This document shows, piece after piece, positions 35,201 to 47,930 of a stretch of 64,000 nucleotides of DNA; position 1 is the first letter of the stretch; every line of letters begins with the position of its first letter. Source of the DNA: Branchiostoma floridae. Its lineage: Eukaryota > Chordata > Leptocardii > Amphioxiformes > Branchiostomatidae. Location: positions 10,433,819 to 10,497,818 of the forward strand of contig NC_049988.1 of assembly GCF_000003815.2 (NCBI RefSeq). Direction: 5' to 3'. Under the pieces are notes generated by a model, which saw nothing but the letters and a program-made list of their open reading frames with translations, had not been told where the DNA came from and ran no database searches. A program made the position numbers and the translations under genes.

Positions 35201-37367
35201 AACAATCGTTCTGTTAGACAATGTAATATAGGTGGTTTTTGTGAGGCCTGTGCGATTTGACTTTCTTTAAAGATATGTCCAATAGACTTTTGGTCATTCA
35301 TATTAGAGATAGTAAAATCTATAATTAGTTTGTCAACTGTTGTCAAAGAACTGCTACCCTCTCAAACAAGAATATCAAACATTTTGATCACTTATGCTCC
35401 TCTCATGAAACTTAACTTACTGTTTCCATCTTCAAACTCTTGGCATATACATCCAAGAGACAGCATTAGTTCATCTAACATTTACACTTCAGAACCACAC
35501 AAGTCTACAAGCAATTGTAGCCTCTACCAGGCTCCACTGGTCACTGGAAAAAGAGTAGAAATTGGCCAAAATACACAGATAACACGCCAGAGTTACTAGT
35601 AGCTGGCTGAGGAGTACAGTTCGTGACCTAGGGAGCATGTAGAGAGTCGCCATCTTCAAAAAGTATAAATGTTGCATTTAATATACTATATGAATATAGA
35701 CTGAGTATATGATACCAATAGGATTTTTTTTGGTGACACTTTACTGGATTTGTCACGACAAACAGATATAACACTTACCCTTCTGGGTCCTCATAGATGG
35801 AGTCCTCATTTTCCTCCCCCTCCTCCACATCACTCCACTCATCATCCATGTCATCAGGGTCAAAGGTCACTGGCTCCACCTCCTTCCTAGGTGCAGAGAC
35901 TGCACCATCCCCAAAATCTCTGTAAATCAACGAGGATGAAAAAGTGTGAAACAGTTTTCATTTTTAGTGTGCGAAATATGTAACAAACTAACATAGTGTT
36001 CATCAAAGACTATGCATCATTTCTCTTTAAGGTTAGGAAACGCCTAACTAGAAACTGTACTCTACCCACCTCTCCACATTCTTAGTCCCTGATGTCTTGC
36101 CTCCTTGCAAACTTTTCCCAAATGGTGCCTTGTCTTGTTTTGAATTCAGCTGTGAGTTTGGTGCAATCTTAGCCCTTGGTGAACTGTTCACACTGCTTGG
36201 CTGTGAGCCCTCTCCCTTCACTCCAATGGTCCCTGAGCTTTGCTTTCTCACAATGTTAGGTTTGGTAGTCTTCGTTTCTACTCCAGTTGTTTTCACGTTA
36301 GCAGCACTGGAGTTTACTGGTTTGTTCTTCAAAACGGCAGCGTTTGGACTAACCTTTGGTTTACCATTGGGTGGCAGTGGTGGCTTGGTATTTGCTGTGA
36401 TACTAGCACTAGTATTGTCTTTGCTGAATGTTGTTCTACTTCTGACAGCATTGAGATTAGCTAGGATGAAGTTTTTCTGTGGGATGGGGTTTGTGTCCAT
36501 CTTGTTTTTGGTTGCTGGAGAGGGATCAGAATATAACCTCCTCCTTGCATTAGCAGCATTGGACATAGAGGAGGCACCATTGTTTACACTAGAATCTTGT
36601 ACCCTTCCTTGTGGTGAAGTTCCAGTACTGGAAGACTTGTTGGATAAGGGCGATGTCCTATTGGACTGACTTTGGTTCTCCTTGATAGAAGGAGAATTGG
36701 AGCTTTGTAGACCAGAACTAACAAGAGATGTGTTAGAGTTTCGTCTGGAGTTGCCCTTTGAGTTTGGAGAACCAGAGTTGAATTGCTGGCCCGTTTGCGA
36801 GCTCCTTCTACTGATGGGCATAGAGCCCTGGGACGATGTTCTAGGACTATTTCCAGCTGATGAGTCTTTACCGCTTGGAGACACGCGGTTAGCTTGTGTT
36901 TTTTGACTTGGTGGTTTTGGCTGTAGCTGCATTTTGGCACTGCTGGGGCGTATAAAGGCACCAGAGATAGGTATAACAGCTGGCCTGCCTGGAGTCACCA
37001 TGTTTGGTGTAGAGTTCGTAGCTTTCATCCCTCTATTGTCTGGACTTGTTGGGTCTTCCAGATCTTTTGCACTGACTGGCCTTGTATAAGGGTTTCCTGA
37101 TGTCCCCTTTGTTGGTGAGGATTTTGTGTTTGTGTTTGCGTTTGTACCGGCGAGAGAGCCAACCCTGTAGCTGACACCGTTCGGCGGAGCGGCGTTTACT
37201 CCTTTTTGCCCCTGAAGTTGTGAGTAATGCACCTTCACTGTGTGGTTCAAGGGGTACTTCAGTAGGGGACGATCTGTTTGTTGTCGCAGGGGCAGCTGTT
37301 TCTTCTGGGCGAGCGCCAACTCCGAGAGAGTTTTCTCCAGTCCCGCTTTTCCCGTGATGGCATCCAT
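26211..37367 (-). CDS. TTLL4: Tubulin polyglutamylase TTLL4
   Basis: TTLL4 ligates glutamate side chains onto tubulin and other proteins, in cytoplasm and axonemes. Seventeen coding exons: 36070-37367, 35779-35919, 35098-35189, 33910-34054, 33376-33491, 33055-33165, 31515-31591, 31095-31289, 30888-30970, 30508-30636, 30057-30179, 29698-29796, 29137-29271, 28286-28508, 27097-27307, 26663-26801, 26211-26382. All phases agree and sum to 1,162 codons, close to vertebrate TTLL4. The start has a CACCATGG context. Residues 1-430 are Ser/Asn/Lys-rich and disordered; acidic exons 2-3 follow. The ATP-grasp TTL domain runs about 560-990: [92 protein letters not shown]. After it come [16 protein letters not shown] and [10 protein letters not shown], a block found in TTLL4. 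The tail is basic. Confidence 0.95.
27336..27669. mobile_element. hAT-like MITE in TTLL4 intron
   Basis: Begins CAGTGCTCGAAATAC and ends GTATTTCGAGCCCTG, with internal CAGGTTGT and GGCAACCTG blocks. ATGTC flanks both ends. Related by its termini to 1788-2106. Confidence 0.7.
28633..28725. repeat. Short inverted repeat in TTLL4 intron
   Basis: AACACAAAATTGGACTCACC..AAAT pairs with ATTTGGGTGAGTCCATTATTTGTGTT around a ~40-base loop. It is preceded by a run of GTTAAACTAG-like repeats. Probably a small foldback element. Confidence 0.6.
29331..29614. mobile_element. hAT-type element, copy 2, with 8-bp duplication
   Basis: Starts TAGACCTGGGTATCAG and ends GTACCCACCCCTA; CTCACAAC stands on both sides (29323-29330, 29615-29622). 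The interior GGACCAGTCCAG, ACCGGATGTTGGACC and TTTTGGCGCTTGCAGGTGG blocks recur at 779-1116 and 39253-39625. Lies in a TTLL4 intron. Confidence 0.88.
31804..32240 (+). repeat. 146-bp tandem triplication in TTLL4 intron
   Basis: ACCTAGTATATGTACAATAT begins units at 31804, 31950 and 32096; I find no difference among the three units by eye. The final copy ends at GGATGCCTATG. Lies in the intron between the 33055-33165 and 31515-31591 exons. Confidence 0.9.
32601..32814. mobile_element. TA-flanked MITE (ACTGTAAATGC ends), copy 3
   Basis: TACTGTAAATGCATTTAAG to GCATTTACAGTGTA, same orientation as the 20638 copy. Its right end has a G for A change (CAGTG), so it is older or slightly eroded. Lies in a TTLL4 intron. 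Confidence 0.8.
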
Positions 37368-38467
37368 GGTGTGTATCAGATGAAGCCTACGCAATGGTTA
37401 AGTCTGCCATCTTCTATAGTTAAGTCTGCCATCCTCTACATGCAGTTCAGTCCTGAGAAGAATCAACACACTACCACCTGCTCACAGCTGTAGAGATTTG
37501 TCGACGCACATCCTTCTGTATTGAAGCCTCACCACAGTGTTATTCAAGGCTGCAACCTACCAACATGACTGGAAATAATAAAAAAAAGAACATCAGAAAT
37601 AAACTATGACACAGTATGAAGCTTTTTTGCAAAAACGGGTCAGCCAAAAATTTCTCTGCGTTCAACAATTTGTTGTCACCCTGACCGTACCCAGGTAGTA
37701 CAAACAACTGAGGTCTCCAGGGTGCCTTTATAGTGTTGTGTATGACAATGTGTAGCCGCTAATAGGTTTACTCACGTCGACCAACCCAAACACAAACACT
37801 GGATACGGCTCATCACTGGACTCCTGCTTTACAATTATGTAACTCAACCATACGCCTAACGGCTGCAGTCAAACAGCAGGCACAAGTAGCTACTGACAGA
37901 GCAAAAAGAACATTCAAGGCCAGTCAACAGGTCTTGGCAAAGAAACTCTTACAATGATGAAGTGAACAATTTGTAACATGGAAAGTTTTCCAATTACAAA
38001 AAGTGCAAACTGCAAAAATAGATTGATTCTCCCATACAGGTTAGTTTATCACGAAATATAGTTTCAAATTTTCATAGTTAAGCACTATCATAAAGTGCAT
38101 TTCATTATCTTTGTACTTTTTTAATGAGCAAAAAAATCTATACAACAAAAGATACACTTACAAAATGTTTCCCTTTTGTGTATTAACATTGCCATAGTGA
38201 CAAAGGTCTGAAAAGCCAACAGTTTTACTCTTAAGTCTATCGACCAAGGGTTAAGAAGTCTCAAAGTCCAGTTTGTACACACTCACTCAGAACTGTACTT
38301 ATTGATTTTTAGAAATGTTTGAATAGTATTACAGAACAGATGTTCCCAAATATCGTTACTTTACAACAGGTGTTCCTTATACCAAAGCAGCACAGATTGT
38401 ATAGGTCTTACTACACCGAAGTACAAGGCTTTGTCTCATATAACAGTGTACAAGGTTGCTTAGACTA

Positions 38468-38846
38468 AGTCTCCAAGCAGACCCTACGGCGCCTTAAAGA
38501 TAGTATCAAAGCTGGCCAAGGAGTATACTGTATCCTATAGCCAGCCAAAGGGAGTCAAACAGGCTGGCTTTACTCCTTGGCCAGCTTTGATACTACTGTA
38601 AATGCAAAAACTTTCGCGGTAGATTAATGTTTGCGTTTTTCGCGGTGGCCGCTTCACCGCGAACTTAAAACCACCGCGAACATTTTTCCATGGCAGTAAG
38701 AAACTACATGGTGCATGGTGCTACCGCGAAATTAAAACCACCGTGAAAAGTTCTTTTTCCCGCTACCGCGAAATAAAATCCCAGCGAACTTACATGTAAA
38801 TGCATTTACAGTATCTCTAAGGCTCCTTAGGGTCTGCTTAGAGACT
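38468..38846. mobile_element. Palindromic MITE (interrupted), copy A
   Basis: AGTCTCCAAGCAGACCCTA..AGTATCAAAGCTGGCC and its inverse GGCCAGCTTTGATACT..TAGGGTCTGCTTAGAGACT form long inverted ends. The right arm is interrupted by the 38594-38813 MITE at GATAC-TA-TCT. A second family member is at 59370-59550. Confidence 0.8.
38594..38813. mobile_element. TA-flanked MITE (ACTGTAAATGC ends), copy 4, nested
   Basis: TACTGTAAATGCAAAAAC to GCATTTACAGTA, inserted into the right arm of the palindromic MITE at 38468-38846. The duplicated TA is visible at both borders. Orientation as in copy 1. Confidence 0.85.
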
Positions 38847-39252
38847 ACAATGTTGCTACAAGCAAACATAGGATTCTAGGTTCTTGAAACACTTCAGGTG
38901 ACAGCTGATTGACACGTGTTGACTCAGAATGAGACAAATATCTTACACAGGAGCTAATTCCGGTACTGGCAGTTCATAATGTGTGCACAGTGGTCAATCA
39001 TTCCTTACAAGTGTGGCAAACAAGTACTAGTGTCAAAACTAGTGAAAACAACTTGCTACACTTGGAGATGTTTGCAAGTCCAATGTGCACAAGCCACAGA
39101 AGTATTACAGTGGTGAATTTTTACTTAAGTCTTAAATATTTCTTCATCTCTACAATGCTAATACATTGCAAGTATTGCAAAAGTGAAAAGAATTCCTTGG
39201 AACATTTTTTTCTGCTAAAAAATTTTCTAGGCATAAAGACTTAGTGCTAGTA

Positions 39253-39625
39253 ATAGGGGTCACAGTAGAGGATCAGGTCCAGGTCCGGACCTGGACCTGA
39301 TGACTCATACCAATGGTCCATTTCGCTACAAAGAAATCTGTTTGGTGGAGTATCACACTGGTGTTTTAAAATCCTACAATGCTAACTGCACCTGTGCGAT
39401 TGACTGTGAAACTTGGTAGATATGACTATAAACTACTTCACTCTAACTTGTAGTCTTGTTATTTTCTTCCACTTGCAAGCGCCAAAATGTGTGAATGCCT
39501 GATCATATAATATGTAAATTTCCTAATAGGTCCAACATCCGGTCCACCTAATTTTTTTCAGGTCTGTTTTTTCTGGACCGGTCCAATGATTAAAAAAACG
39601 GTTTTGTACCGGTACCCACCCCTAC
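39253..39625. mobile_element. hAT-type element, copy 3
   Basis: Begins TAGGGGTCACAG and ends GTACCGGTACCCACCCCTA. It includes the GGTCCAGGTCCGGACCTGGA palindrome and the CCAACATCCGGTCCACC block. The flanks GCTAGTAA and CTTGGTAA may be a decayed 8-bp duplication. Confidence 0.7.
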
Positions 39626-42600
39626 TTGGTAAGCTTTTTACTGTCTAGTACTAAACGCATTGATGATGCAGTTCAAGCATTTAGCACAAATACGTTATCA
39701 TTGGAAGAAAAAAATGAAGCTCCCCCTTTCTTGTCAATCCTCTATAGGGGGTACATATTGGCTTTTAAACTGTTGCACCATCAAAAAAATTAGGTCAATG
39801 CAGTAAGTGGAGAAATCCAACACCATCTTCCATCTAAAGTACCAATCCCTATTTGTTCTCGCAACAACAAGCTCCTAATTTCATCCCTGTGTTATGGTGA
39901 AATTTAAACACCTTATTGTATACCCAGGAGTAAAATCATCTTCTTTCATTATAGACACAGTTAACTTTGAATAAAGGAGCAACCTCCTGACTTTTTTGTT
40001 GACATCCGGTTGCCAAGACAATTCTTTCAAGTGCCTTTTAAACGTCTGTAGTGGGATAAGAAGTTTGTGTCTAAGTCTTTGTACACGTGTACAAAATCTG
40101 TGAACTAGTAATCTCTACAAGTTACAAAAGGACCTTGTAGAACCATTTTTAGTACAGAAATAGGCTGGAATTAGGCTTTATCATACATCCATTTGCCATA
40201 TATTAGTAACAGTCAGATTTGGCTTTATATGTAGTTTGCTAAATCCAAGACATTTTCTCTTACTTTTATCAGAAGCTATATTGCAATATCTTTGAGTAGA
40301 ATGGTAACATGTCTGAGGAATTACGTCCGTACTAGACAGCCATATCAGGTACAAACAGAAAAGGCTGTTATCTCTACAATGTTGTCAACATGTACACACA
40401 GGTAACTGAATCCTACCTCCACCACCCCCTGCACCAGCCCTGTGTTTGTTTAGTGTTTACCTGTGAGTTACCTGTACAGATGTACAGTACACACAGTGGG
40501 TCCATCAGAATGGCGATGTGTTTACTTTGTGCGTTTATCTGTTGATAGTGTCCCAATGACCCAACCCCAAATACATTTCACACATACTGAGTACATCGAT
40601 ATCATTTTCACTTGAAATCTCTGCATATCGTAACCTCCGTCTGACACCTGTAGATAGAGATACTCTTTTCAGAGCAACAGACCTACTGTAAAACCTTATA
40701 TCTGAAAGGCATTTACATTGAAAGGTCTTCAGAATCAATGTGCATTTTTAAGTCAAAAATAGTAATATCTTTGTTAGTTCGTGAACTTACATGACTGTAA
40801 CTTATAACCTTATCTTCCTACCATTGGTAACCATGGTGAACCGGAATCTGTGTAAAATAGCCTGGTTGAAAAATAACATGGCTAACAAAACTTCTTTTTA
40901 AGAATCTTGGATACAAAAAAAAGGCAAACATGAAGCTTAAAGTATAGTCATTCATAGTAAAAATATACAATTCATTCTAGACTAAATTTTCCTTCAGAAG
41001 TGTACGTACATATCAAGTTAAGGTGTAGTCATCTAGACTAATGGTTTAACTATTACAGGTGTGGTATTGTTACATTAAAGAACCTTCAACAATTGACATA
41101 ATTACCTTTGATATTGGCTATTCGGGTCTTTGTTTGGAAAGCACGCAGAGAGTCTAGCAACAGGACAATTTCAACAATTACGTGGCACAATAATAAATTA
41201 CAGAGAAAGATACTGTATTCATGCAGCATCTTTTGAAACACCTTTCATTATATAAATTTAGAACATTACTAAATCTATAATATAATTTTGTAGATCTCTT
41301 TTTTAAACCATAAAAAGGGGAAGCAGGCTCCATTTTCCTTGTGGACACTTGTTTTGGTACCATGTGGAATTACTGGTACGGTGGTACCTGTACCAGACTT
41401 TGCTTGTATCATATATCAGTATAACGTTACATTTAAGAGATGTGCAAATTAGTAAAAGTATCATCATGCCACCAATAAAAAGCCCATCATGAATTGCAAC
41501 ATCAAGTGGCTTTTAGAAATCAAGAACACACTGTTACCCCAGGGGATTTATTCGTGTTTTGTTGGCTTGACAACAGGCCTGTCTCCCCACATATTGTACA
41601 GACTCAATCTTCTGTATTGTATCTAGATAACTTGTAATATCACATATACAGGAATGCACATGTATAGACTGCTATTCAGAAAAGAGACAATGATGTATAT
41701 CGCAGGCACTGGCCTCAAAGAAGCATAATTTATCTCCTTGATACCACCAATTTGTCTTAATGCCTTTTCTATTTTTACAGTGAAGTATAGAACTGTGCAA
41801 TGTGTGATTTGATATAGCCAATAAAGCCAATGTAAGGTTTTCCCTCTAACCCCTTTCACTGGATATTTGTGGGCCAGTAAGGTTGCTCTAGACATGTACT
41901 AGTAGGAAAAAATGCCTACAAGACAAATTATACACCTGAGTGACAAATTCTTTATCTAGTATTTGAAAGATGACACAAAACAAGGGCACATACATTTGTA
42001 GCTATAATATAAATGCATTTCAGTTTCTGGCCATTATCTGGTTCCCACAAAAACTGTCAAAATTGAACCACTGTGAACTTTTAATAAATGTATTTACTAG
42101 CACAGTAGCAGCAAATATCTGAAACACAACTGAATTACAACTTGTATACAAGTCTGAATATTCCAAGACTAAACATAGTGTCTGACTAGAAAATTATGCA
42201 TTTATGAAGTTTATACAGTGGGAACAACCTGGATAACATAGCTTCAAAGAGATCAAAGTTGGTTGTTAGTGAAAGTCTAACGTTACTTCAAGCACTTTTA
42301 ACTTTGCCATTTGGTATTCTGTCAGCATACACTAACAGGTTGAAAAGCCTTTCTTCACAGATTTATGCTGTAAACCCATTAGTAGTGGCCACAATTGACA
42401 CTTAAGGTTCAAGTCTAATGGGTAAATGTATGTATTTGTACATACACAGATTCTTTTCAAGTCTTTTGCTACAAAGGATTCAAGTGACCATATGTTCCAG
42501 TGTGAACCACGAGCACGTAATACTGTGACTTGATTTATGATCCCTTCTGTGTTAAGCCTTACTTTATGTTTGGCTGCAGTAGTGTCAATACAGAAACTCT

Positions 42601-44287
42601 CTCATTATAAATCATCAGTTTTGAGATTTAAAAGATAACTTTGAATCCAGAACAAAATGTCTCTAGCTCAACAAACTCTGAATTTTTACATATAGCAACT
42701 AACAGATTCTTATACTAAGTTATTTTTTTTATAGTAATGTTTTACAAGTATCTCAATCGTAGAAGCACTTTAGAAGTTATGTCCATGTAGTTTATGATAT
42801 AAAACCAGTCTTGACGGTTCATGTAATTTGGTTTCAAAGCCAGGCACATACTAGTACATGTATCATGTTCAAGGTACAACCGGGGGAAAAAGATTTCTAC
42901 CTTGAGCATATGATGAATCCAAGGCTTCCAAAGAATTGACCTGTTCTTAAGTTAAAAGTACATGAACCAAAGCTCTACCCCCCACAACACTCATCATATG
43001 ATCCAGTATACAAAACACTTGAAGCAAGGCAGCCTTGGTTAGTGTATCCTTCAGTGCCTATCACAAAAACGAACCCTATCGCCTTACCTATCAACAATCA
43101 CAGACACACTGGGCTATATAGTCATGTCTTCTATGTCAATGTTTCTACAGTTTAGCGTTACACATAAATATAAGCTCCACTCTTGNNNNNNNNNNNNNNN
43201 NNNNNNNNNNNNNNNNNNNNNNNNNNNNNNNNNNNNNNNNNNNNNNNNNNNNNNNNNNNNNNNNNNNNNNNNNNNNNNNNNNNNNNNNNNNNNNNNNNNN
43301 NNNNNNNNNNNNNNNNNNNNNNNNNNNNNNNNNNNNNNNNNNNNNNNNNNNNNNNNNNNNNNNNNNNNNNNNNNNNNNNNNNNNNNNNNNNNNNNNNNNN
43401 NNNNNNNNNNNNNNNNNNNNNNNNAAGATCTAGTGTACATAAAGAACAACATCATTGACCAATTACTTTGTAACTCATTACCTTGACATATGCTGTGTGC
43501 TGGTGTGATCAAAATAGCTGTACATACCGGTATCATTATGGGATACATAACAGGTATTTACAGTATATAACAGGTATTTACTGACAATGTAAATATTTTG
43601 TACATACGACTTAGTCCTTGCCTACCTTTAGAGCACCATGTCTGTCCAAAAACCGTCCATGTTAAGGTGTTAAGGTGTAGAGTACGAAGAAACCTTACAA
43701 GTTCGCGACAGGTACGCTTAGTCAAACAGGTGAGCGCCACTGAAAGCTGACACTTCGTTTCGCGCTCCTGACATGGCAACGGCGGTCACGTGCCAACAGG
43801 TGAGCCAATGGACAGGTGTGCCGCCGGCCTTTTGTACTGCCGCCGTCTCACCTTTTTGTTTACCCTCCCCATGGGACACAATAGGCGGGCAGAATCAACC
43901 GGCCCCCGCGGTTCCAAACTGTGACCTGACCGGCAACCGACCCTTGGCTGAACTTCAAGGATTATTTTACCGAAATAACACATCAGTGGTTTATGAGTGT
44001 AAGGTTATCTCTGTGTATGATCACCTTGCCTTGTGTAATTGTAGCACATGGTTTACACTTTCCGTAACTTCGACAGAACTTCATTGCAAGTTCCTAAACT
44101 CTTCCAAAGTAATTATATGATTACTGGTAATAAAATCAAACCATCAACGGGCTAGTTAGGTCCGCTAGTGGGACGATATCTCACCTGTAAAGAATGGAAG
44201 TGGAAACAGCCGGCAAAGTCCTGTTGGAATTCTAACTTCCGTGAATTTGACCTTTGACACGGCTATCCCACTATGCTTCAGAAAAAC

Positions 44288-46023
44288 ATGGCGGAGGCAG
44301 TCACGGATGATGTAACAGGTCAGTGTTTAGCCCTTCTTTTTCATCGATCTCTGTAATATTGTAGGATTCTAACAGTCGGAAATGATGCGATAGTTTTTAA
44401 AAAGTATCTTGAGAAAATTTGGTGGCTGTCTGAGATGGTAAAGTGGCCCTATCGCGTTTTCTACTCTTCTAAATGAGTTGCCGAGCATATGCATGTCACT
44501 TTTTGTAAGGCTCTAGCTAACGTTACTCGTGACGTTATGATCAACGTAACTCTTTGCTTGTGGGTGTCCATGAATATCATTTTTGAATGCCGTGAATCTC
44601 AGAGGGAGTCTATGGATTGTAGTTTTCTTTAATGCCCTAACAAAAAGGCCACAGGTAAAAGGACACCACAACTTGTAAGTAATTCATTTCACTCTCATCA
44701 AAAGGAAGAAGGCTACAGGACTGCCTACCTGCATACAACTAAAAGTTACAACCAAATTTATGAAGCTAATTGAACGATTGATGAATCATGCAATGACTTG
44801 TATAAGAAGCAGACAAATTGTGTTGTGGTTATACTCGTATTGTAATATAGAATATAATACGGCCAAGGCAAAAGAATTGTAAGAACGAAGGAGGTTAACC
44901 TCCTTGTGATAACATTTATCAATGAGCTTTTGCATTTATTAGTCTCAAAATTTTACTACGGGGGGGGGGGGTTGACATCATCTTTATTGACATATAAACG
45001 TAGCACATTTAAAACCAACATACAAGATGAGTTTACAAATAACGTTAAAATGGTAACTTGTCAAGCTGTCACATAGTATTACACCTGTAACATTCATGAC
45101 TTCTGTAATCAACCACAGGTGAGAAGTTTATCCCTGCCAGCCAGCGCCCTGATGGCACCTGGAGGAAGGCACGGAGAGTTAAGCAGGGTTACGTGCCACA
45201 GGAGGAAGTGCCAGTGTAAGTTGAAGCTTCATACTTAGCTGTGTTAAAGTCCTGATGGTGCATAGGGCGCCACCCACCTTCGTTTCAGTGGCCCTGGGAC
45301 ATACAACTTTGTGCAATCACTACACTAACCTAAACAAATCCTGAAATGGTGTATACCTTTAGAATCATAAATAGAATGTAGGGCATCATTTCTGGATATC
45401 TGTATCAAAGTCTATGTAACACAAACTCTGCAGTCCAGGGCTGTGTAAGCAAGATTTAATCAGGCTATTTGTAAAATAAATATATATAAAATAAAAAAAA
45501 ATAGTATTACTACTCCTGTCATAACAGTACTAAGACCAATGTGTTTTATTGTTTTTGTATGGTTAGTTATGAGAGTAAGGGAACTCAGTGGATGAAGAGC
45601 AAGCCAACACTTCCACCAGGCTTTTACCCAGACCCTGAAGAACAAGTCAAGCAGATGTCTGAGGAAGACAAATATGCCGGCATGTCAAAAGCTGCAAAGA
45701 AAAACGCCAAAAGAAAAGAGAAGAAAAAACAACAGCAGGGAGACGGAGGGGCTGGTCCAATCACCCAGGGATTAGAACAGGTCAATATATCCAACCAATC
45801 ACAGGAAGCCAAGATAAACAATGGCCAATCACAAGACAGCACATCAGAGCCAGCCAAGAAGTTGAAAGGCTTGAAAAAGAAGTTACGACAGATTGAAGAT
45901 CTAGAGGCAAAGATAGAATCAGGAGAATTAGCTAAGCCAGACAAAACACAGCTAGATAAGATAAAGAGAAAAACAGAAATTCTGAAGGAGATACGAGAAC
46001 TAGAAAAACAAGTAGGCTCATAA
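44288..46023 (+). CDS. PYM1: PYM1 (partner of Y14 and Mago)
   Basis: PYM1 binds the Mago-Y14 heterodimer and ribosomes and disassembles exon junction complexes in the cytoplasm. Exons 44288-44318, 45119-45215 and 45567-46023 join in phases 1 and 2 and give 194 residues (vertebrate protein about 204). N-terminal Mago-binding domain: [35 protein letters not shown]. Next come [12 protein letters not shown], a Lys-rich [15 protein letters not shown] segment, and a C-terminal coiled coil with [18 protein letters not shown]. The start is the ATG in ACATGGCGG; another in-frame ATG lies at 44273. The next AATAAA on this strand that could end its transcript is at 47228. Confidence 0.95.
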
Positions 46024-46029
46024 CTACAG

Positions 46030-47925
46030 AGTTGTTACCAGCAGGCTTAAAGCTGGGATTTCAGACAATATTATCCTACTTAGGTCAACATACGTGTTAT
46101 CCATCTAGTGAAAAAAATAGATAGCCCTGAAATCTTTTTGATTTCTCCTAATAAGTGTGATTTTGTACCTAAGGTTGTTGTTAAGCACTTTCAAGTATAA
46201 GAAGTATACATACATAATATCAATTTTATCAAGCTTTATTGCCCCCCAAAATACAGTGACTTTGGTCAAGTATAAACTACATACACTCCAAAAAATGTCT
46301 TTTCCTGTATGATTGATGTGAGTTATTACAATGATGGTGATTTTAACCTTTACTTACTGGTATAGGACTACTGCATGCCATCAATGATGAATATTTGTTT
46401 AGAGAAAGATATTGTAGATTTTGATACTTGGCCCAGCCAGTTCTTTGATTACATAGTCCCTGGTTTTCCATCATACATACTAGTGGATGATGACTTATAC
46501 ATTCTACATACTAGCAGTTTCCTAAACTGGTATCAGCATTGTGACCAGTGTGATGAACTGGACCATACATTGAACACTACAGTTTGTTTGCTGTCACTAA
46601 ATAGTTAGAATGTAGCATAAGTAAGCTCTAAGGTGCCATAAAATGATGTAGCTAGACATGATTAAGTAATGTATGTGGATCAACCAACATTGATGTTAAA
46701 GCATGGTGAGTGAAGAAAATTCATTGAGATACGTCGATGAAGATTAGACATCCAGGTAATAAGATATGCCCAAAAAGTAGTTACTCAAGTAACTGGATTA
46801 TGATTTGGANNNNNNNNNNNNNNNNNNNNNNNNNNNNNNNNNNNNNNNNNNNNNNNNNNNNNNNNNNNNNNNNNNNNNNNNNNNNNNNNNNNNNNNNNNN
46901 NNNNNNNNNNNNNNNNNNNNNNNNNNNNNNNNNNNNNNNNNNNNNNNNNNNNNNNNNNNNNNNNNNNNNNNNNNNNNNNNNNTGACCGTTTCCAAATCAT
47001 AATCCAGTTGCTTGAGTAACTGCTTTTTGGCATAATTCATTGAGATATTTGTCATCAACTAATCATGTACACATTCTCTGCTCTTCAGTGTAAGAATCTA
47101 ACATCTTACAAATGTACACAAGTGTATTGTGATAAGTCTAATCTGAAGTTGTGCTCTGAATAGGCAGAAGGGTAAGAAAAAGATGTAGCACATTCCTTAA
47201 AGTGAATCTTGTAATTGTGTAATTAGCAATAAAAGAACCACTGTCATCCCCTGATTGGCTGTTGCTGTCTATTTGAGTGATTTGCATAAGCTTGAGCTTT
47301 GGAAATACAAACGAATGTAGTATACTTTGGTGTCACAGAATTTCACCATTAGTGATGTGATGTGTATTGAATTTGAGTCACAAGTGTCGCATGCAGGTAG
47401 CTTTGTAACTAGTGTAGTGTCACAATGTGGCATCATTAGTGATGTATACAGGATTTTAGTGTCCATTGTAGGTAGCTTGTGTGTAACATGCACTTATATA
47501 ACAAATATGACAATGATATCAGATGTATCAGAATGCCAGCTATGTAAGCAATTGTTCATTATACTTTCAAAGTCATTATTAGGTCAGCACTCCATCATGT
47601 ACAATCATATATTGTATTGAAATACTGAGTAAGTTGATTGATTCAATATAACATAACAGCCACCTCAAGGACAAGATTACAAATATCTCATCTTCAGTTT
47701 ACTATACTGATCATCATTGGGCGAGACGAGGTTACTATTATTACACACAATCTCATCTCCGAGACGACATAGTGAGAGAAGATGACACATTTCCAATCTG
47801 TAACATTTTTGACAGGTGGAGGTAGACAAACAAAACAGGGCAGGATAAAGATACAGTATTTTTTTCTGTCAACATTTTCCTGGAAACAAGTGACAAAACC
47901 TTTTTGGTATATTTGCTAAGAGGTT
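46030..47925. other. PYM1 3' flank and intergenic
   Basis: Contains a possible PYM1 3' UTR, the inverted-repeat element with gap (46765-47035) and an AATAAA at 47228. At 47340-47510 imperfect repeats of ATTAGTGATGT and GTAGCTT occur. No coding exon recognised. Confidence 0.4.
46765..47035. mobile_element. Inverted-repeat element enclosing an assembly gap
   Basis: GCCCAAAAAGTAGTTACTCA..AACTGGATTATGATTTGGA before the gap is matched in reverse by TCCAAATCATAATCCAGTTG..GAGTAACTGCTTTTTGGCAT after it. The interior 46810-46982 is N. A half-copy of the same arm occurs in repeat units A and B (1474-1787, 2107-2202). Confidence 0.7.
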
Positions 47926-47930
47926 GTATC

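Larger units (their letters stand above)
37395..44270. other. Intergenic region between TTLL4 and PYM1
   Basis: Nearly 7 kb with no recognised coding exon. It contains the nested MITEs (38468-38846), a hAT-type element (39253-39625) and a 239-base gap (43186-43424). The only CpG-richer part is about 43650-43950, with a CACGTG at 43787. A minus-strand GTAGGC donor at 43625 after ACATGGTGCTCTAAAG could end a non-coding first exon of TTLL4, which would make this a shared promoter with PYM1; that is inference. Confidence 0.4.

Noticed and set aside
36097-36669. 190-residue plus-strand frame
   Set aside because: Antisense shadow of the low-complexity first TTLL4 exon.
43773-44120. 115-residue plus-strand frame starting MATAVTCQQ
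   Set aside because: Lies in the CpG-rich PYM1/TTLL4 promoter area, has a GTGAGC donor after nine codons, and no family match; kept only as possible promoter or 5' exon sequence.
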